Assembly (NCBI GenBank): GCA_963771835.1
Contig: CAVYVA010000002.1
Span: 930,001-994,000, forward strand
Direction: 5' to 3'
DNA length: 64,000 nt
Source: CAVQCJ01 sp963771835
GTDB lineage: Bacteria > Actinomycetota > Actinomycetes > Prado026
The position numbers and the translations under genes were made by a program. The number at the start of each line of letters is the position of its first letter. Position 1 is the stretch's first letter. Of the stretch, positions 46,378-54,831 are shown piece by piece. The notes below the pieces were generated by a model, which was given only the letters and a program-made list of their open reading frames with translations, searched no databases and was not told where the DNA came from.

Positions 46378-47013
46378 TCAGACCTGGTCCGCCCAGCGGT
46401 CGGCCAACGGTGCCTCGTTGCGGGTCAGCGCGAAACGCACCGGGGCGCGCGGCTCGTTCCAGTAGAGCCGGTCCGGCCCCAGCACCTCGAGGTTCAGGCC
46501 CAGCAGCCCGACCAGCCTGCGCGCGCGCAGCGACATCATCCCGCACGCGACGCCGTAGCCCCGGGTGCGCATCTCCAGGTACAGGCGGCACAGCAGCGCG
46601 ATGAACGCCGCGTGCTGGTAGTTCTGGTGCGTGCGGACAACGGCCATCCGCCCGACGTCGACGACGCGGCCGGCCGGTTCGACGACCAGCCCGCACTCGT
46701 CCTGGGTGGGCAGCGCCGCCGGGGGCAGGACCAGCCGGCCGGTGCTCACCGGAGCGTCCTCGTACCAGCCGATCACGTGTAGCGCACCCACGTCGTACCT
46801 GTCGCGCTCGAGGCCGTCGGCGTCGGGCGCCGGCGTCCACCCCAGCCCGACCGCGGCCTCGAACCGGATCCGGTAGCCGACCGCCCGTTCGGCCTCGGTC
46901 GACGCCAGCGTGAACGCATACGGGTAGCTCGTAAGGATCTTCGCCACCAGCGGGTCGAGCGTTCCGCCGGCGGGAGTATGCGACCCCTCATCCACGAGCG
47001 CATCCTCCACCAA
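46378..47013 (-). CDS. LuxI/FeeM-type N-acyltransferase
   Basis: A 211-aa GNAT-fold protein resembling autoinducer synthases and N-acyl amino acid synthases, which take acyl chains from acyl-ACP. LuxI-type positions are visible: Arg/Phe in GYRIRFEAAVGLGW, Trp, the Asp pair three apart in ERDRYD, Arg in STGRLVLPP, and an acidic-x-x-Arg unit in VVDVGRMAVV (Asp in place of the usual Glu). The C-terminal GVACGMMSLRARRLVGLLGL matches the acyl-pocket half. Start is TTG 47013 or GTG 47010; uncertain. It meets the ketosynthase gene tail to tail. Possible product: N-acyl amino acid or related signal. Confidence 0.75.
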   Translation of the reverse strand: MVEDALVDEGSHTPAGGTLDPLVAKILTSYPYAFTLASTEAERAVGYRIRFEAAVGLGWTPAPDADGLERDRYDVGALHVIGWYEDAPVSTGRLVLPPAALPTQDECGLVVEPAGRVVDVGRMAVVRTHQNYQHAAFIALLCRLYLEMRTRGYGVACGMMSLRARRLVGLLGLNLEVLGPDRLYWNEPRAPVRFALTRNEAPLADRWADQV

Positions 47014-47118
47014 AGGTTGGTGGCGAGGGCCATCACACTGGCCGGCGAGACGGCGGAAGAGCGTGGTGGGGGTGTACCACCTACCCCCACCGGCCGCACG
47101 GTCGAGCCCGGGTGGGGC

Positions 47119-47645
47119 CTATCTCTCGTACCAGCCCTCGAGGAAGGCGCGACCCAGGGTGCCGTTGAAGAGCATGAACATGAGCAACGAGGGAGTTGCT
47201 TCCTTGTCGATCTCGATCCTCTTCGCTTCGAGGGCGAGGACGGCGAAGATTTAGCAGTGCCGGCCGTGGCCCGGTGGTGGCCCGGCGCCGACGTAGCGCG
47301 CCGTCCGCGCGTCGTTCTTCAGCTGAAAGGCCCCGGCGGGAGCCCCCCACCCGACTCGTCGCCGGCACCGGTGGGCAGCTGCGTGACGTTGCCGGGAATG
47401 TTCACCACTGCCCAGTGCCAGAAGCCACAGACGGTCGGCGCCTCCGGATCGCACATGGTGACCACCAAGCTTTGGGTCTCTGCTGGGAAGCCGCTCCAGG
47501 ACAGCTGCGGGGAGCTGTCGTGACCGCCGGCACCGAAGACGTCGCTGACCTGCGGCTTCGCCAGCTTCTCGCCCTCCCTCAGATCGGTGCTGGTCAGCGA
47601 GAACGCCGCCGCCGCGGGAAGGTTGCCATAGGGGTTCGAACTCAT
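47119..47645 (-). pseudogene. YbhB/PEBP-family protein, frameshift plus stop
   Basis: Phosphatidylethanolamine-binding-protein (Raf kinase inhibitor-like) family. ATG 47645 (GGAGAGG upstream) gives MSSNPYGNLPAAAAF; signature CDPEAP..CGFWHWAVVNIPG is present. A one-base loss near 47325 (GGGGCC instead of GGGGGCC) joins to AFQLKNDARTARYVG. Then TAA at 47251-47253 stands where an aromatic residue is usual (GRHC-x-IFAVLALEAKRI). The rest runs to GTLGRAFLEGWYER, stop 47119-47121. Intended length 175 aa. Two independent lesions in one short gene suggest real decay, or two errors. Confidence 0.82.
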
Positions 47646-47869
47646 CTGACCTCTCCTTCGCGTCAGACGAAGCATCGAACGCAGCTACCGTCGTCGAGAC
47701 GGCGATACCTCCGTACAGATACAGAGATCGAGCAATATCTCTTGTCGTCGCTGGTCCCGATCGACGCAGACCTTCCAGCCGACGTCAGGCTGGGCCCTTC
47801 GCCTCTACTCGGCCCGTCCCACTCGTCGATCCTTGATCTTGGGGGCAGGCACTCTCGGAGGTGAGTTCG

Positions 47870-48385
47870 ATGTCGCCAACTGTCGACCCGCCAGAGGTCG
47901 CTCCACGGACTGGCCCTGATCTCACCGCGGAACAGGTCTGGAACGAGCTCGGACAGGCTTCGTTCGCGGTCATCAGCTACGTGACAGCGGCGGGCAAGCC
48001 CCGCGCGAGCGGGGTCATGTGCGCAGCAGTGGACCACCGTGTCTATGTGGTCACCGCTGCGGACAGCTGGAAGGCGCGCCAGATCTCGGACGGCGACGAG
48101 GTCGCAGTCACTGTCCCGATCCGCCGCGGTGGCCTGCTCTCGCTGGTGCTGCCCATCCCGCCGGCCACCGTCTCCTTCCACGGCACGGCGAGGGTGCATC
48201 CAGCCGGATCGGTCAGCATCGAGTCGGTGTCGAAGAAGTTCGCCTCGTTGCTGCCCGCGGAGCGACGGAACGGTTGCCTGCTCGAACTCGTACCCGACGG
48301 CAGCTTCCTGACCTACGGCCTGGGCGTTTCCCTGCAAGACATGAGGAAGCCGGCCGCCGCGCTGGCGCACGTGCCGATCGCCTGA
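47870..48385 (+). CDS. Pyridoxamine 5'-phosphate oxidase-fold protein
   Basis: FMN/F420-binding split-barrel protein, 171 aa and intact. ATG 47870 has GGAGG eight bases upstream. Family features: LGQASFAVISYVTAAGKPRASGVMCAAVDHRVYVVT and DSWKARQISDGDEVAVTVP. These proteins reduce or bind small substrates with FMN, haem or F420; the cofactor cannot be told. Divergent from the PEBP pseudogene. The 224-bp gap between them is AT-richer and contains an AGAGAT/ATCTCT inverted repeat near 47725, but no gene. Confidence 0.85.
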   Translation: MSPTVDPPEVAPRTGPDLTAEQVWNELGQASFAVISYVTAAGKPRASGVMCAAVDHRVYVVTAADSWKARQISDGDEVAVTVPIRRGGLLSLVLPIPPATVSFHGTARVHPAGSVSIESVSKKFASLLPAERRNGCLLELVPDGSFLTYGLGVSLQDMRKPAAALAHVPIA

Positions 48386-48400
48386 GCAGGAAGCCGTGGA

Positions 48401-49075
48401 CTAGAACGTTGTTCCAGGTCGAGCGGTTCGCCGTCGGGCACGTCGTTTCGCCGCCGGCGCGGGAGGCGGACTCACGGTGAGCGCAGCCGAGAGCAGGGAC
48501 TGCGCGGACCACCGCATGGTCTCGGCAGCATCGTCACGTGAGAGCCCACCGATGTCGGTCAGCCATACGAGGGCCTCTACTCCGATGGCGCTCCGGACGG
48601 CGAGGGCGAGTCGATGGATCTCCTCGTCGGTCATGCGGCCGCGCAGCGGCTGGAGGGCCTCGGAGATCCACGCGATCGCACGGCCTTGACGGAGCGGGAG
48701 CTCGGCACGCCGCAGCGGGTCTGGGTCGAGCGAGAGGCGCAGCATGGTGCGCTGAGCAGCCTCGGTGTCGAGGATGAGTCGGATGAACCGCGTGGCCACA
48801 GCGTCAAGACGCTCATGGGGGTTCGACGAGACGCCATCGGGGAGCAGGGTCGTGGCGGCAGTTTCCGGGTGGGCCGCGACGAGCAATGATCGCTGGTTGG
48901 GAAAGTACCGGTAAGCAGTCGTCCGTGAGATGCCGGCCCTCTCGGCCGCGTCGTCCACGGTCGGCGTGGCTCCGTCGTTCACCAGCATCCGTGCGGCGGC
49001 GACCAGGCTGTCCCGGGTGCGCTGCTTCTGCCGGGTGCGACCGCCCGCCTCGTAGGGGATTGACACGTCGCTCAT
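48401..49075 (-). CDS. TetR-family transcriptional regulator
   Basis: One-component repressor, 224 aa and intact. Helix-turn-helix near residues 35-65: TVDDAAERAGISRTTAYRYFPNQRSLL. The ligand-binding C-terminal part is family-like (ERLDAVATRFIRLILDTEAAQRTMLRL). Basic tail (AAKRRARRRTARPG). ATG 49075. Divergent from the cupin gene, with a perfect palindrome between them. It likely represses both its own gene and the cupin gene. Confidence 0.9.
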   Translation of the reverse strand: MSDVSIPYEAGGRTRQKQRTRDSLVAAARMLVNDGATPTVDDAAERAGISRTTAYRYFPNQRSLLVAAHPETAATTLLPDGVSSNPHERLDAVATRFIRLILDTEAAQRTMLRLSLDPDPLRRAELPLRQGRAIAWISEALQPLRGRMTDEEIHRLALAVRSAIGVEALVWLTDIGGLSRDDAAETMRWSAQSLLSAALTVSPPPAPAAKRRARRRTARPGTTF

Positions 49076-49091
49076 GGTACTGGACTATCCG

Positions 49092-49113
49092 TCATGGGAC
49101 TTATGTCCCATGA
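49092..49113. promoter_or_regulatory. TetR operator palindrome
   Basis: A perfect inverted repeat with 9-bp arms (TCATGGGAC / GTCCCATGA) and a 4-base spacer in the 51-bp gap between tetR and the cupin gene. Its position overlaps the expected promoters of both genes. Confidence 0.8.
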
Positions 49114-49126
49114 ACTAGGAGGCGCC

Positions 49127-49615
49127 ATGTCCGAGACACTGACCGCAAGAGCAGTCCTCCGTTCCGCCGAACAAGCCGATGAGCGGTGGTTCTTCGGCGG
49201 CGGCGTGCACAGCTGGCTGGCCAAGGCCGAGGAGACCGGGGGTGCTTTCCTGCTGTTCTCGGACGTGATGGACAAGGGCAAGCGCACGCCACTGCACACC
49301 CATCCGTCAGACGAGTCTCTGTACGTCGTCAACGGGGAGATCCTCGTCCACCTCGACGGTCGTGAAGACACACTCGGCGCCGGCGGCCTCGTCATCGCCC
49401 CGCACGCGGTCCCGCACGCGTTCCTGGTGCTCTCGGCGACCGCGACCCTGCTCACCCTGCACACCCCCGGCACCTGCCAGGCGTTCTACTTCGGTGCGAG
49501 CGAACCACTCACCTCGGACACCGACCGGGTGGTCGACTTCCACCGCGTCCAGGCGTCCGCTCTCACCAACGGAGGCATCGAGATTCTCGGACCGCCCCCC
49601 TTCCCGCCAGCGTGA
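49127..49615 (+). CDS. Cupin-domain protein
   Basis: Small beta-barrel metal-binding protein, 162 aa and intact. ATG 49127 follows AGGAGG. The cupin motifs are TPLHTHPSDESLYVVNGEILVHLDG (two His and one Glu) and GLVIAPHAVPHAFLV (His). Many such proteins are dioxygenases or isomerases of small organics; the substrate here is unknown. Under the TetR-type regulator through the adjacent palindrome. Confidence 0.87.
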   Translation: MSETLTARAVLRSAEQADERWFFGGGVHSWLAKAEETGGAFLLFSDVMDKGKRTPLHTHPSDESLYVVNGEILVHLDGREDTLGAGGLVIAPHAVPHAFLVLSATATLLTLHTPGTCQAFYFGASEPLTSDTDRVVDFHRVQASALTNGGIEILGPPPFPPA

Positions 49616-49634
49616 CAGTGGGCCGGGTGCGACG

Positions 49635-49931
49635 GTGACGAACGCCTCGGGCCCTGCGCGGATCTTGGTACCGGCCGAAGATCTTGGTCAGTGGCGAGTC
49701 GCCGCGACCGGAACCCGTTGGGTGGGCGCTGGACTGGACCCAGCCTACGTCGACTCGCGGACCTGCCTTCTGTACCTGGGCAAAGACGCCAATTCGTCCG
49801 TCTGCTACGACGTCAAGCTGCCGTTGCGGTCGGTCTCCTCAGCCAGTGCGGACACGAACAGGGCCGATGCGACCGGTTCGCCAAGGCCTCTCCGGCCTCA
49901 GACCGGCCAACCGCGCGTCACGGAAGAGTGA
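49635..49931 (+). CDS. Possible small hypothetical protein
   Basis: A 98-codon frame starting at GTG 49635 with plausible codon use in the first 60 residues (ILVPAEDLGQWRVAATGTRWVG, TCLLYLGKDANSSVCYD). The last 35 residues look non-coding, so an indel may change the end. No family recognised and no strong ribosome site. It follows the cupin gene by 20 bp. Confidence 0.35.
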   Translation: MTNASGPARILVPAEDLGQWRVAATGTRWVGAGLDPAYVDSRTCLLYLGKDANSSVCYDVKLPLRSVSSASADTNRADATGSPRPLRPQTGQPRVTEE

Positions 49932-50069
49932 CGGACCGATGACAACCTTCGCCGCGCCTCCGGCAAATGCTCGACCGGGACGGAGGATCTCCGGCGGACC
50001 CCCGGCGTTGCGTCCCCCACCCCCGGGCGCCGGGGGTCCGCCGAGTTCAGCGGGCGCCGGTGTCCCGAC

Positions 50070-50363
50070 CTACGTGAGCCGGGTCCGATGATCGGCAACA
50101 CCCCAGGCGACCCAGATTCCGGCACCGACCAGGGCCAGGCCAGCGACGAGGCCCGGTGACTCCACTGCGGCCCGCCGGTCGTCGCGAAGCCCGTTGCACA
50201 CATCGAGATAGCTGTCGTCATTCGGGCGTTCGACAGAGACCCCGAACACGCCACCACCACATGTGCGGCCGAGCGAGTCGGTGATTGGCCACATGGCCCA
50301 GATGGCAAGAGCGACGACTGCGACCAGCACGAGACCCAGCGTGAGTATCGCCCGCCTCAGCAC
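50070..50363 (-). CDS. Small membrane protein, hypothetical
   Basis: A 97-aa protein with two membrane segments: RAILTLGLVLVAVVALAIWAMW near the N-terminus and PGLVAGLALVGAGIWVAWGV near the C-terminus. The loop between them (about 45 residues) has two Cys (RTCGGGVFG, LDVCNGL) that could form an extracytoplasmic disulfide. No family recognised. The stretch 49932-50069 before it contains no gene. Confidence 0.6.
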   Translation of the reverse strand: MLRRAILTLGLVLVAVVALAIWAMWPITDSLGRTCGGGVFGVSVERPNDDSYLDVCNGLRDDRRAAVESPGLVAGLALVGAGIWVAWGVADHRTRLT

Positions 50364-50423
50364 CTGTGAATCATGCCAACCGGACGGTCACGTACCCGCC
50401 GGAACGGCAGATCGGTGCTATTG

Positions 50424-50792
50424 CTAGCCCTGCGATGGAGGACCTGGAGGTGGCTCCGGTGGCCGGTCCCGCAGCCGTTGCTCCATGAGAGCTCGTGGGT
50501 CGCGTTCGAACGCACGCCTGTCGCGGTGCCCCCTGACCATCGCGACTGCGAACGCAGACCCGATCACCAAGATCGTCACCAACAGGTACATCAGGAGCCC
50601 GGCCACTATCGCGGCGACGGGAGCGAACCACCCATGGAACGGTCCCAAGATTCCGACGCCGAGGGCGGCAGCAAAGATGGGCCCGAAGTAGATCAGGGCT
50701 ACCCACTTCGGGGGATCCTCGCCCGCGATGACTATGGGTCCGATCTGGTGGATAGGTCCGATCCGGGGCGCCTCCGGTCCTTCTGTGCTCAC
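50424..50792 (-). CDS. Small membrane protein, hypothetical
   Basis: About 122 aa from GTG 50792 (MSTEGPEAPRIGPI). Two hydrophobic segments: WVALIYFGPIFAAALGVGIL and FAPVAAIVAGLLMYLLVTILVIGSAFA; the C-terminus is charged and Pro-rich (RDRPPEPPPGPPSQG). A longer frame to 50903 overlaps the divergent methyltransferase gene and looks less coding. Function unknown. Confidence 0.55.
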   Translation of the reverse strand: MSTEGPEAPRIGPIHQIGPIVIAGEDPPKWVALIYFGPIFAAALGVGILGPFHGWFAPVAAIVAGLLMYLLVTILVIGSAFAVAMVRGHRDRRAFERDPRALMEQRLRDRPPEPPPGPPSQG

Positions 50793-50874
50793 GGGCGCAG
50801 TGTCTCCGATCTGCGTGCCCGCGAGGCCACTTCGGCGCGACGAGCCGCCCGACACGGATGGAAGAATCAGTCGC

Positions 50875-51423
50875 ATGCACGCCGTAGAGCTCGTCTTTGC
50901 CATCGGATGGACGGCGTTCTGGATCTACTGGCTCGCCGCAGCGTTCTCCATGAAACGGGGCCGCGTTCCTTGGTCACGCGAGCTTCGCATCAGGGCGGTG
51001 ATCGTCGTCTGCGTGATCCTCTTGGCCCGGCTGGGAGCCTTCCGTGGGGGCGCGCTCACCTCGGATCCAGTGCGGGCTGGCCTAGGGCTCTCTCTCTTCG
51101 CACTCGGGCTCGGGTTCGCGATCTGGGCCCGCGTGCACATCGGGCGCAACTGGGGCACCCCGATGTCGCAGAAGGACGAACCGGAGCTGGTTACCAGCGG
51201 CCCCTACCGATGGGTTCGCCACCCCATCTACTCCGGCATCCTGGTCGCGGGTGTCGGCACCGCGGTGGCACTGAGTTGGATGTGGCTTGTTCCCGTGGCC
51301 TTGGCCGGTGTCTATGTCGTCTACAGCGCGACCGTCGAGGAGAGCTACCTGACCAAGGAGTTCCCCGACGCCTACCGCACGTACAAGCATTCGACCAAGA
51401 TGCTGGTGCCGCTCGTCTTCTAG
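50875..51423 (+). CDS. Isoprenylcysteine carboxyl methyltransferase-family protein
   Basis: Membrane SAM-dependent methyltransferase-like protein, 182 aa and intact. The ICMT/PEMT C-terminal motifs are present: ELVTSGPYRWVRHPIYSGIL and the last conserved EESYLTKEFPDAYRTYKHSTKMLVPLVF. About four to five membrane segments. Bacterial members methylate unknown small or lipid substrates, as prenylated proteins are absent. ATG 50875; no strong ribosome site. Confidence 0.85.
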   Translation: MHAVELVFAIGWTAFWIYWLAAAFSMKRGRVPWSRELRIRAVIVVCVILLARLGAFRGGALTSDPVRAGLGLSLFALGLGFAIWARVHIGRNWGTPMSQKDEPELVTSGPYRWVRHPIYSGILVAGVGTAVALSWMWLVPVALAGVYVVYSATVEESYLTKEFPDAYRTYKHSTKMLVPLVF

Positions 51424-51604
51424 TCTGGCCACCAGCCAGCCACGCTGGTCGCCACGCTGAGCCACACCGAACCATGCCGGGCGTAGCGCCCGTCGGCGAC
51501 GATGCCAAGCGCCAGGAGGACCGGGAACGTGCCGGTGTCGACCGATCGAAGGTCTCGGATCATGTCTTTCGCCCAGCAGGCGGCAGCGAGCGAAGGAGCG
51601 CGTC

Positions 51605-51979
51605 TCAACCCCGGTCGGTCGATCCGTCCTCGGACCCTGACGAGCCTTCTGATGGTGGTAGGCCGCGTCTGGCATTACCTGAACGGATCGCCTGACTGGC
51701 CTCGTTCACGGTGGCCGTGATCGCCTCCCCGAGCGCTGAGAAGGCCGCGCCCAGGTCTTGCCGCGCCTGGTCGTCGCCCAATGTCTTTCCCACGGCAGTG
51801 AACCCCTTGGAGATCTCGTCGACGACCTCCTTCGCGACCCGCCTCAGCTCCCGTTCGGTTTCCTCTGCACTCATTGCAGTCGCCGCACCGGCGTCCCGGT
51901 ACCGAACGGTGACTTGGTGGCCCCAGGACGAGAACTTCTCGCCGACCTCACGCCACGCCTGCTCCGCGTTGCCGGCCAT
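51605..51979 (-). CDS. Conserved actinobacterial helical protein
   Basis: A 124-aa soluble helical protein. ATG 51979 has GGAGGTAAGC directly upstream, an excellent site. It begins MAGNAEQAWREVGEKFSSWG and contains ELRRVAKEVVDEISKGFTAVGKTLGDDQARQDLGAAFSAL, a pattern seen in uncharacterised actinobacterial proteins with alternating amphipathic helices. The last 20 residues are Ser/Gly-rich. Function unknown. Confidence 0.7.
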   Translation of the reverse strand: MAGNAEQAWREVGEKFSSWGHQVTVRYRDAGAATAMSAEETERELRRVAKEVVDEISKGFTAVGKTLGDDQARQDLGAAFSALGEAITATVNEASQAIRSGNARRGLPPSEGSSGSEDGSTDRG

Positions 51980-52441
51980 GCTTACCTCCGATGTCGGTCG
52001 CTGCGCACATCCACTCGCCTCTGCCGGGCCCACTGTCGGCCCGACAAGTCGATCAGACTCGAGCGGGGCTCGTCGCGCCAGAGGACAAGGTCCTGCGAGG
52101 ACAGCGAGCACGCACCGAGTGCCAGATCGGCACAGCCCGCCAACCGGCACTTCCGGTGCGGCGGCGCTAGGTCACGATGGGGGCACGTGGCTGAAGACCA
52201 GGAGATTGCGGCTGGGCGACCAAGCCAGGGCAGGGACACATGCTGGCTGTCCACATGACCCGGGGCGGCGTCGAGAACCTCCTCAGCCGAGTCCAGCAGC
52301 ATTACCCTGTTCGCCGGACCGGAGGCCGTGCCTGGACCGTACCGGCAGGGGGCGACGCGGTGCGCCGACGGTGTCGCTGCAGGTGTCGGGGCGTCCAGGG
52401 TTGTAGGGTCGCGCCGACCGCTCGGCAGAGTGGGAGGGGTG

Positions 52442-53230
52442 ATGGATGCGCTGAAGCTGAGCCCCCCCGAGGCCGCCCGCTGGCGCAGCCCGTCCTGGAC
52501 GCACGCCCGCTCGTACGTCGGGCGGTCGCCGGCTGCGTTCGTCCACCGCGCGCGGCTCACCCACCTCACGCACCTCGTCCGGCAGGTTCGCCTCCCCGAG
52601 GACGCGCTGGTCGCAGACCTCGGCTGCTCGGACGGGTACGTGCTCTCCGAGCTGCACAGCCGAGCGCTGCGTGGGCGGCACGTGAGGACGGCCGGCTACG
52701 ACCACGCCGAGCCCTTGCTGGCGGCCGCTCGGCAGCGCCGCATCCCGGGTGCTGAGTTCCACTGGCTGGAGCTCAACGACGCCAGCTCGCGGGTGCCGCA
52801 GCCGGCAGACCTGGTCATCTGCACCGAGACGCTCGAGCACGTCGGCGACTACCGCAGCGCCCTTTCGGTCCTCCACCACGCGATCCGCCCCGGCGGCCTG
52901 CTGATCTTGTCCATGCCCAACGAGGTTGGGCTCGTCGGGGTCGGCAAGCTCATCGGGCGCCCGCTGCTGCGGCAGCGGCCTTACCGCGACTTCTTCCGTG
53001 GTGGCCCGGACTGGCGGCAGTACGCACTCAGCGTCGCGACTCGCCGCGACCTGGAGCAGTATCGCTTCCGGCCATGCCACGGATACGCCAGTCACCTCGG
53101 CTTCGACCATCGTGCCGTGCTGCGCGCCATCCGGCGGGACTACGTGGACCGGGGTCTTTGGACGCTCGAGCGAGTCGAGTGGTCCGCAGTGCGGGCCAGC
53201 CAGTTCCTCGTCGTCCGGCGCAGCACCTAG
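52442..53230 (+). CDS. SAM-dependent methyltransferase
   Basis: Class I methyltransferase, about 262 aa, intact. SAM motif I is ALVADLGCSDGYVLSEL; acidic loop RTAGYDHAEPLLAAA; motif II region ADLVICTETLEHVGDY; motif III RPGGLLILSMPNEVG. The UbiE/Coq5-like pattern suggests a small-molecule or lipid substrate. ATG 52442 with GGGAGG upstream (GTG 52439 also possible). It stands alone between hypothetical genes. Confidence 0.85.
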   Translation: MDALKLSPPEAARWRSPSWTHARSYVGRSPAAFVHRARLTHLTHLVRQVRLPEDALVADLGCSDGYVLSELHSRALRGRHVRTAGYDHAEPLLAAARQRRIPGAEFHWLELNDASSRVPQPADLVICTETLEHVGDYRSALSVLHHAIRPGGLLILSMPNEVGLVGVGKLIGRPLLRQRPYRDFFRGGPDWRQYALSVATRRDLEQYRFRPCHGYASHLGFDHRAVLRAIRRDYVDRGLWTLERVEWSAVRASQFLVVRRST

Positions 53231-53638
53231 CCGCGGGGCGAGTCGGTCACCCGCACAGAATGCCGGCTCGCGGCTCCGACTGGCGAACAGAACGGCACGT
53301 CGGTGCGGGTGGCTACGGCCTACCCTGCGTCGATGGCCTTCTACGCCTCCGTCATCGCTGGTTGCCCTCCGGGGTCGCCAGTCGCGACCGGTCTCCCCCT
53401 GTCGATGGCTGGATCACCTTCTGGACACCTATCCTCGTCGTCGGCCTAGCGCTTGATCTTGCTGATCGCCAGCGTCGCTTCTTGCCGGAGGCATCAGCGG
53501 GGCCTGACCGGCTGGGCTGCGCCCCTAACCGCACTTCTAGGGCAGCGTGCCTGCGCTGACACTGTGGGAGTCCGTTGGATCACCGATCGCATGTCACGCT
53601 CCTGTTGGACATGAAGACCTGAGAAAGGCAGTGCTGCG
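53231..53638. other. Gap with no clear gene
   Basis: About 400 bp without a convincing reading frame. A 38-codon frame near 53335 has no family support. GC is lower than in the flanking genes. Confidence 0.5.
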
Positions 53639-54031
53639 ATGCAGATGAAGCTCGAGTTGATCCCGCTCCCCGTATCTGACGTTGACCGCGCCCTCGCCTT
53701 CTATGCCGGCAAGCTCGGATTCATCAAGGACGTTGACGTGCAGCCCAGCGAGGGCGTCCGGGTTGTCCAATTGACCCCAGAAGGCTCCCAGTGTTCGGTT
53801 GGCTTTGGGACCGGGCTGGACGTGTACGCAGGAGAGCCGGGCAGCGTTCGAGGTCTGCACCTGGTTGTGGATGACATCACCGAAGCTCGTGCCGAGCTTG
53901 TCGGCCGAGGCGTAGAGATCAGCGAGATCAAGGACTTCGGGGGCGGTGTCAAAGGCGCGGAGTTCTGCGACCCGGACGGCAACACGCTCGAACTGCAGGA
54001 GATGGCGTGGCGCAAGGGCGCGGCTTACTAG
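53639..54031 (+). CDS. VOC (glyoxalase/bleomycin-resistance fold) protein
   Basis: A 130-aa vicinal-oxygen-chelate protein, intact. Family pattern: LELIPLPVSDVDRALAFYAGKLGF at the N-terminus and EFCDPDGNTLELQEM at the end, with metal-site candidates in GLHLVVDDI and the final Glu. Start ATG 53639 (GAAAGGCAG upstream). Could be a small dioxygenase, isomerase or antibiotic-binding protein; the sequence does not decide. The next 296 bases to 54327 contain no clear gene. Confidence 0.87.
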   Translation: MQMKLELIPLPVSDVDRALAFYAGKLGFIKDVDVQPSEGVRVVQLTPEGSQCSVGFGTGLDVYAGEPGSVRGLHLVVDDITEARAELVGRGVEISEIKDFGGGVKGAEFCDPDGNTLELQEMAWRKGAAY

Positions 54032-54327
54032 CAACCGCTGCCGTGCCCGGACGATCTGCCAGCTACGAGATCGACGGCCACGGCATCACCCTCTGTCCCA
54101 GCCCCAGGAGGCGGCTGTCGACATCGAAGGCTAGGAAGCGACGGACTTGGTCTGCCTGGCGTCTGAAGGCGGCGGACTACGACGTGACGGCGCGGTAGCT
54201 CCGCCCCGAACGGCACACCCTGGGGTCGCCGATGTCGATCCGCGTCAGCCGGTCCTGATGGCCCCCACTGACTGCTAGCCTCCAGTGGTGCTGCGTTGAC
54301 GCAGCGGCAGCCCCGAGGGGAATGCCG

Positions 54328-54831
54328 ATGGCTCGCACGCTGAGCAGACTGCTCGCCATTGCGGTCGCCGGCGCGGTCCTGGCGTCCGGGTGTCACGCCG
54401 GCAGCGGAGGAGTTGTTCCGGGCTCAGCAGTTCCAGGTCCCCCGAGTTCGTCTGCTGCGGGGTCGGGACCTGCGACGCCAACCGGATCCACCGGCATCCC
54501 AGACCCCACCTCGACGGGCGTGGAGATCCGAGGCACCGCAACCGACTTCTGCAGCGCCATCAAGGAGTACGTCGAGGGCTTCCGCAAAGGCGGGACCTTT
54601 GAGGACGCCAGGAAGGTCTTGGTCAACTCGGGTGCGGACATGATCCGGTTCGCGCCAGCGAGTCTCCAGAATCACGTGACCCCATTCGTCCACGGCCTGT
54701 GGGGCGTCGCCGAGAACATCGGTCTCGGTGTCATCAACTCGAACGCGCTCCTCGCGCAGTCGCTCAACCCGGTCAATGCCTCGCCGGACGGCAAGGCCGT
54801 CAGCGACTACGCCAAAGCCAACTGCAAGTGA
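54328..54831 (+). CDS. Lipoprotein of unknown function
   Basis: A 167-aa lipoprotein. ATG 54328 lies seven bases after GAGGGGA (ATG 54322 is too close). Lipobox VLASGCHAG, then a Ser/Gly/Pro linker and a helical domain (TATDFCSAIKEYVEGFRKGGTFEDARKVL and YAKANCK). The two Cys of the helical domain may pair. Similar small lipoproteins are common in actinobacteria; function unknown. Confidence 0.7.
   Translation: MARTLSRLLAIAVAGAVLASGCHAGSGGVVPGSAVPGPPSSSAAGSGPATPTGSTGIPDPTSTGVEIRGTATDFCSAIKEYVEGFRKGGTFEDARKVLVNSGADMIRFAPASLQNHVTPFVHGLWGVAENIGLGVINSNALLAQSLNPVNASPDGKAVSDYAKANCK

Noticed and set aside
53334..53450. Short plus-strand frame MAFYASVIAG...
   Set aside because: No ribosome site, no family match, 38 codons only.
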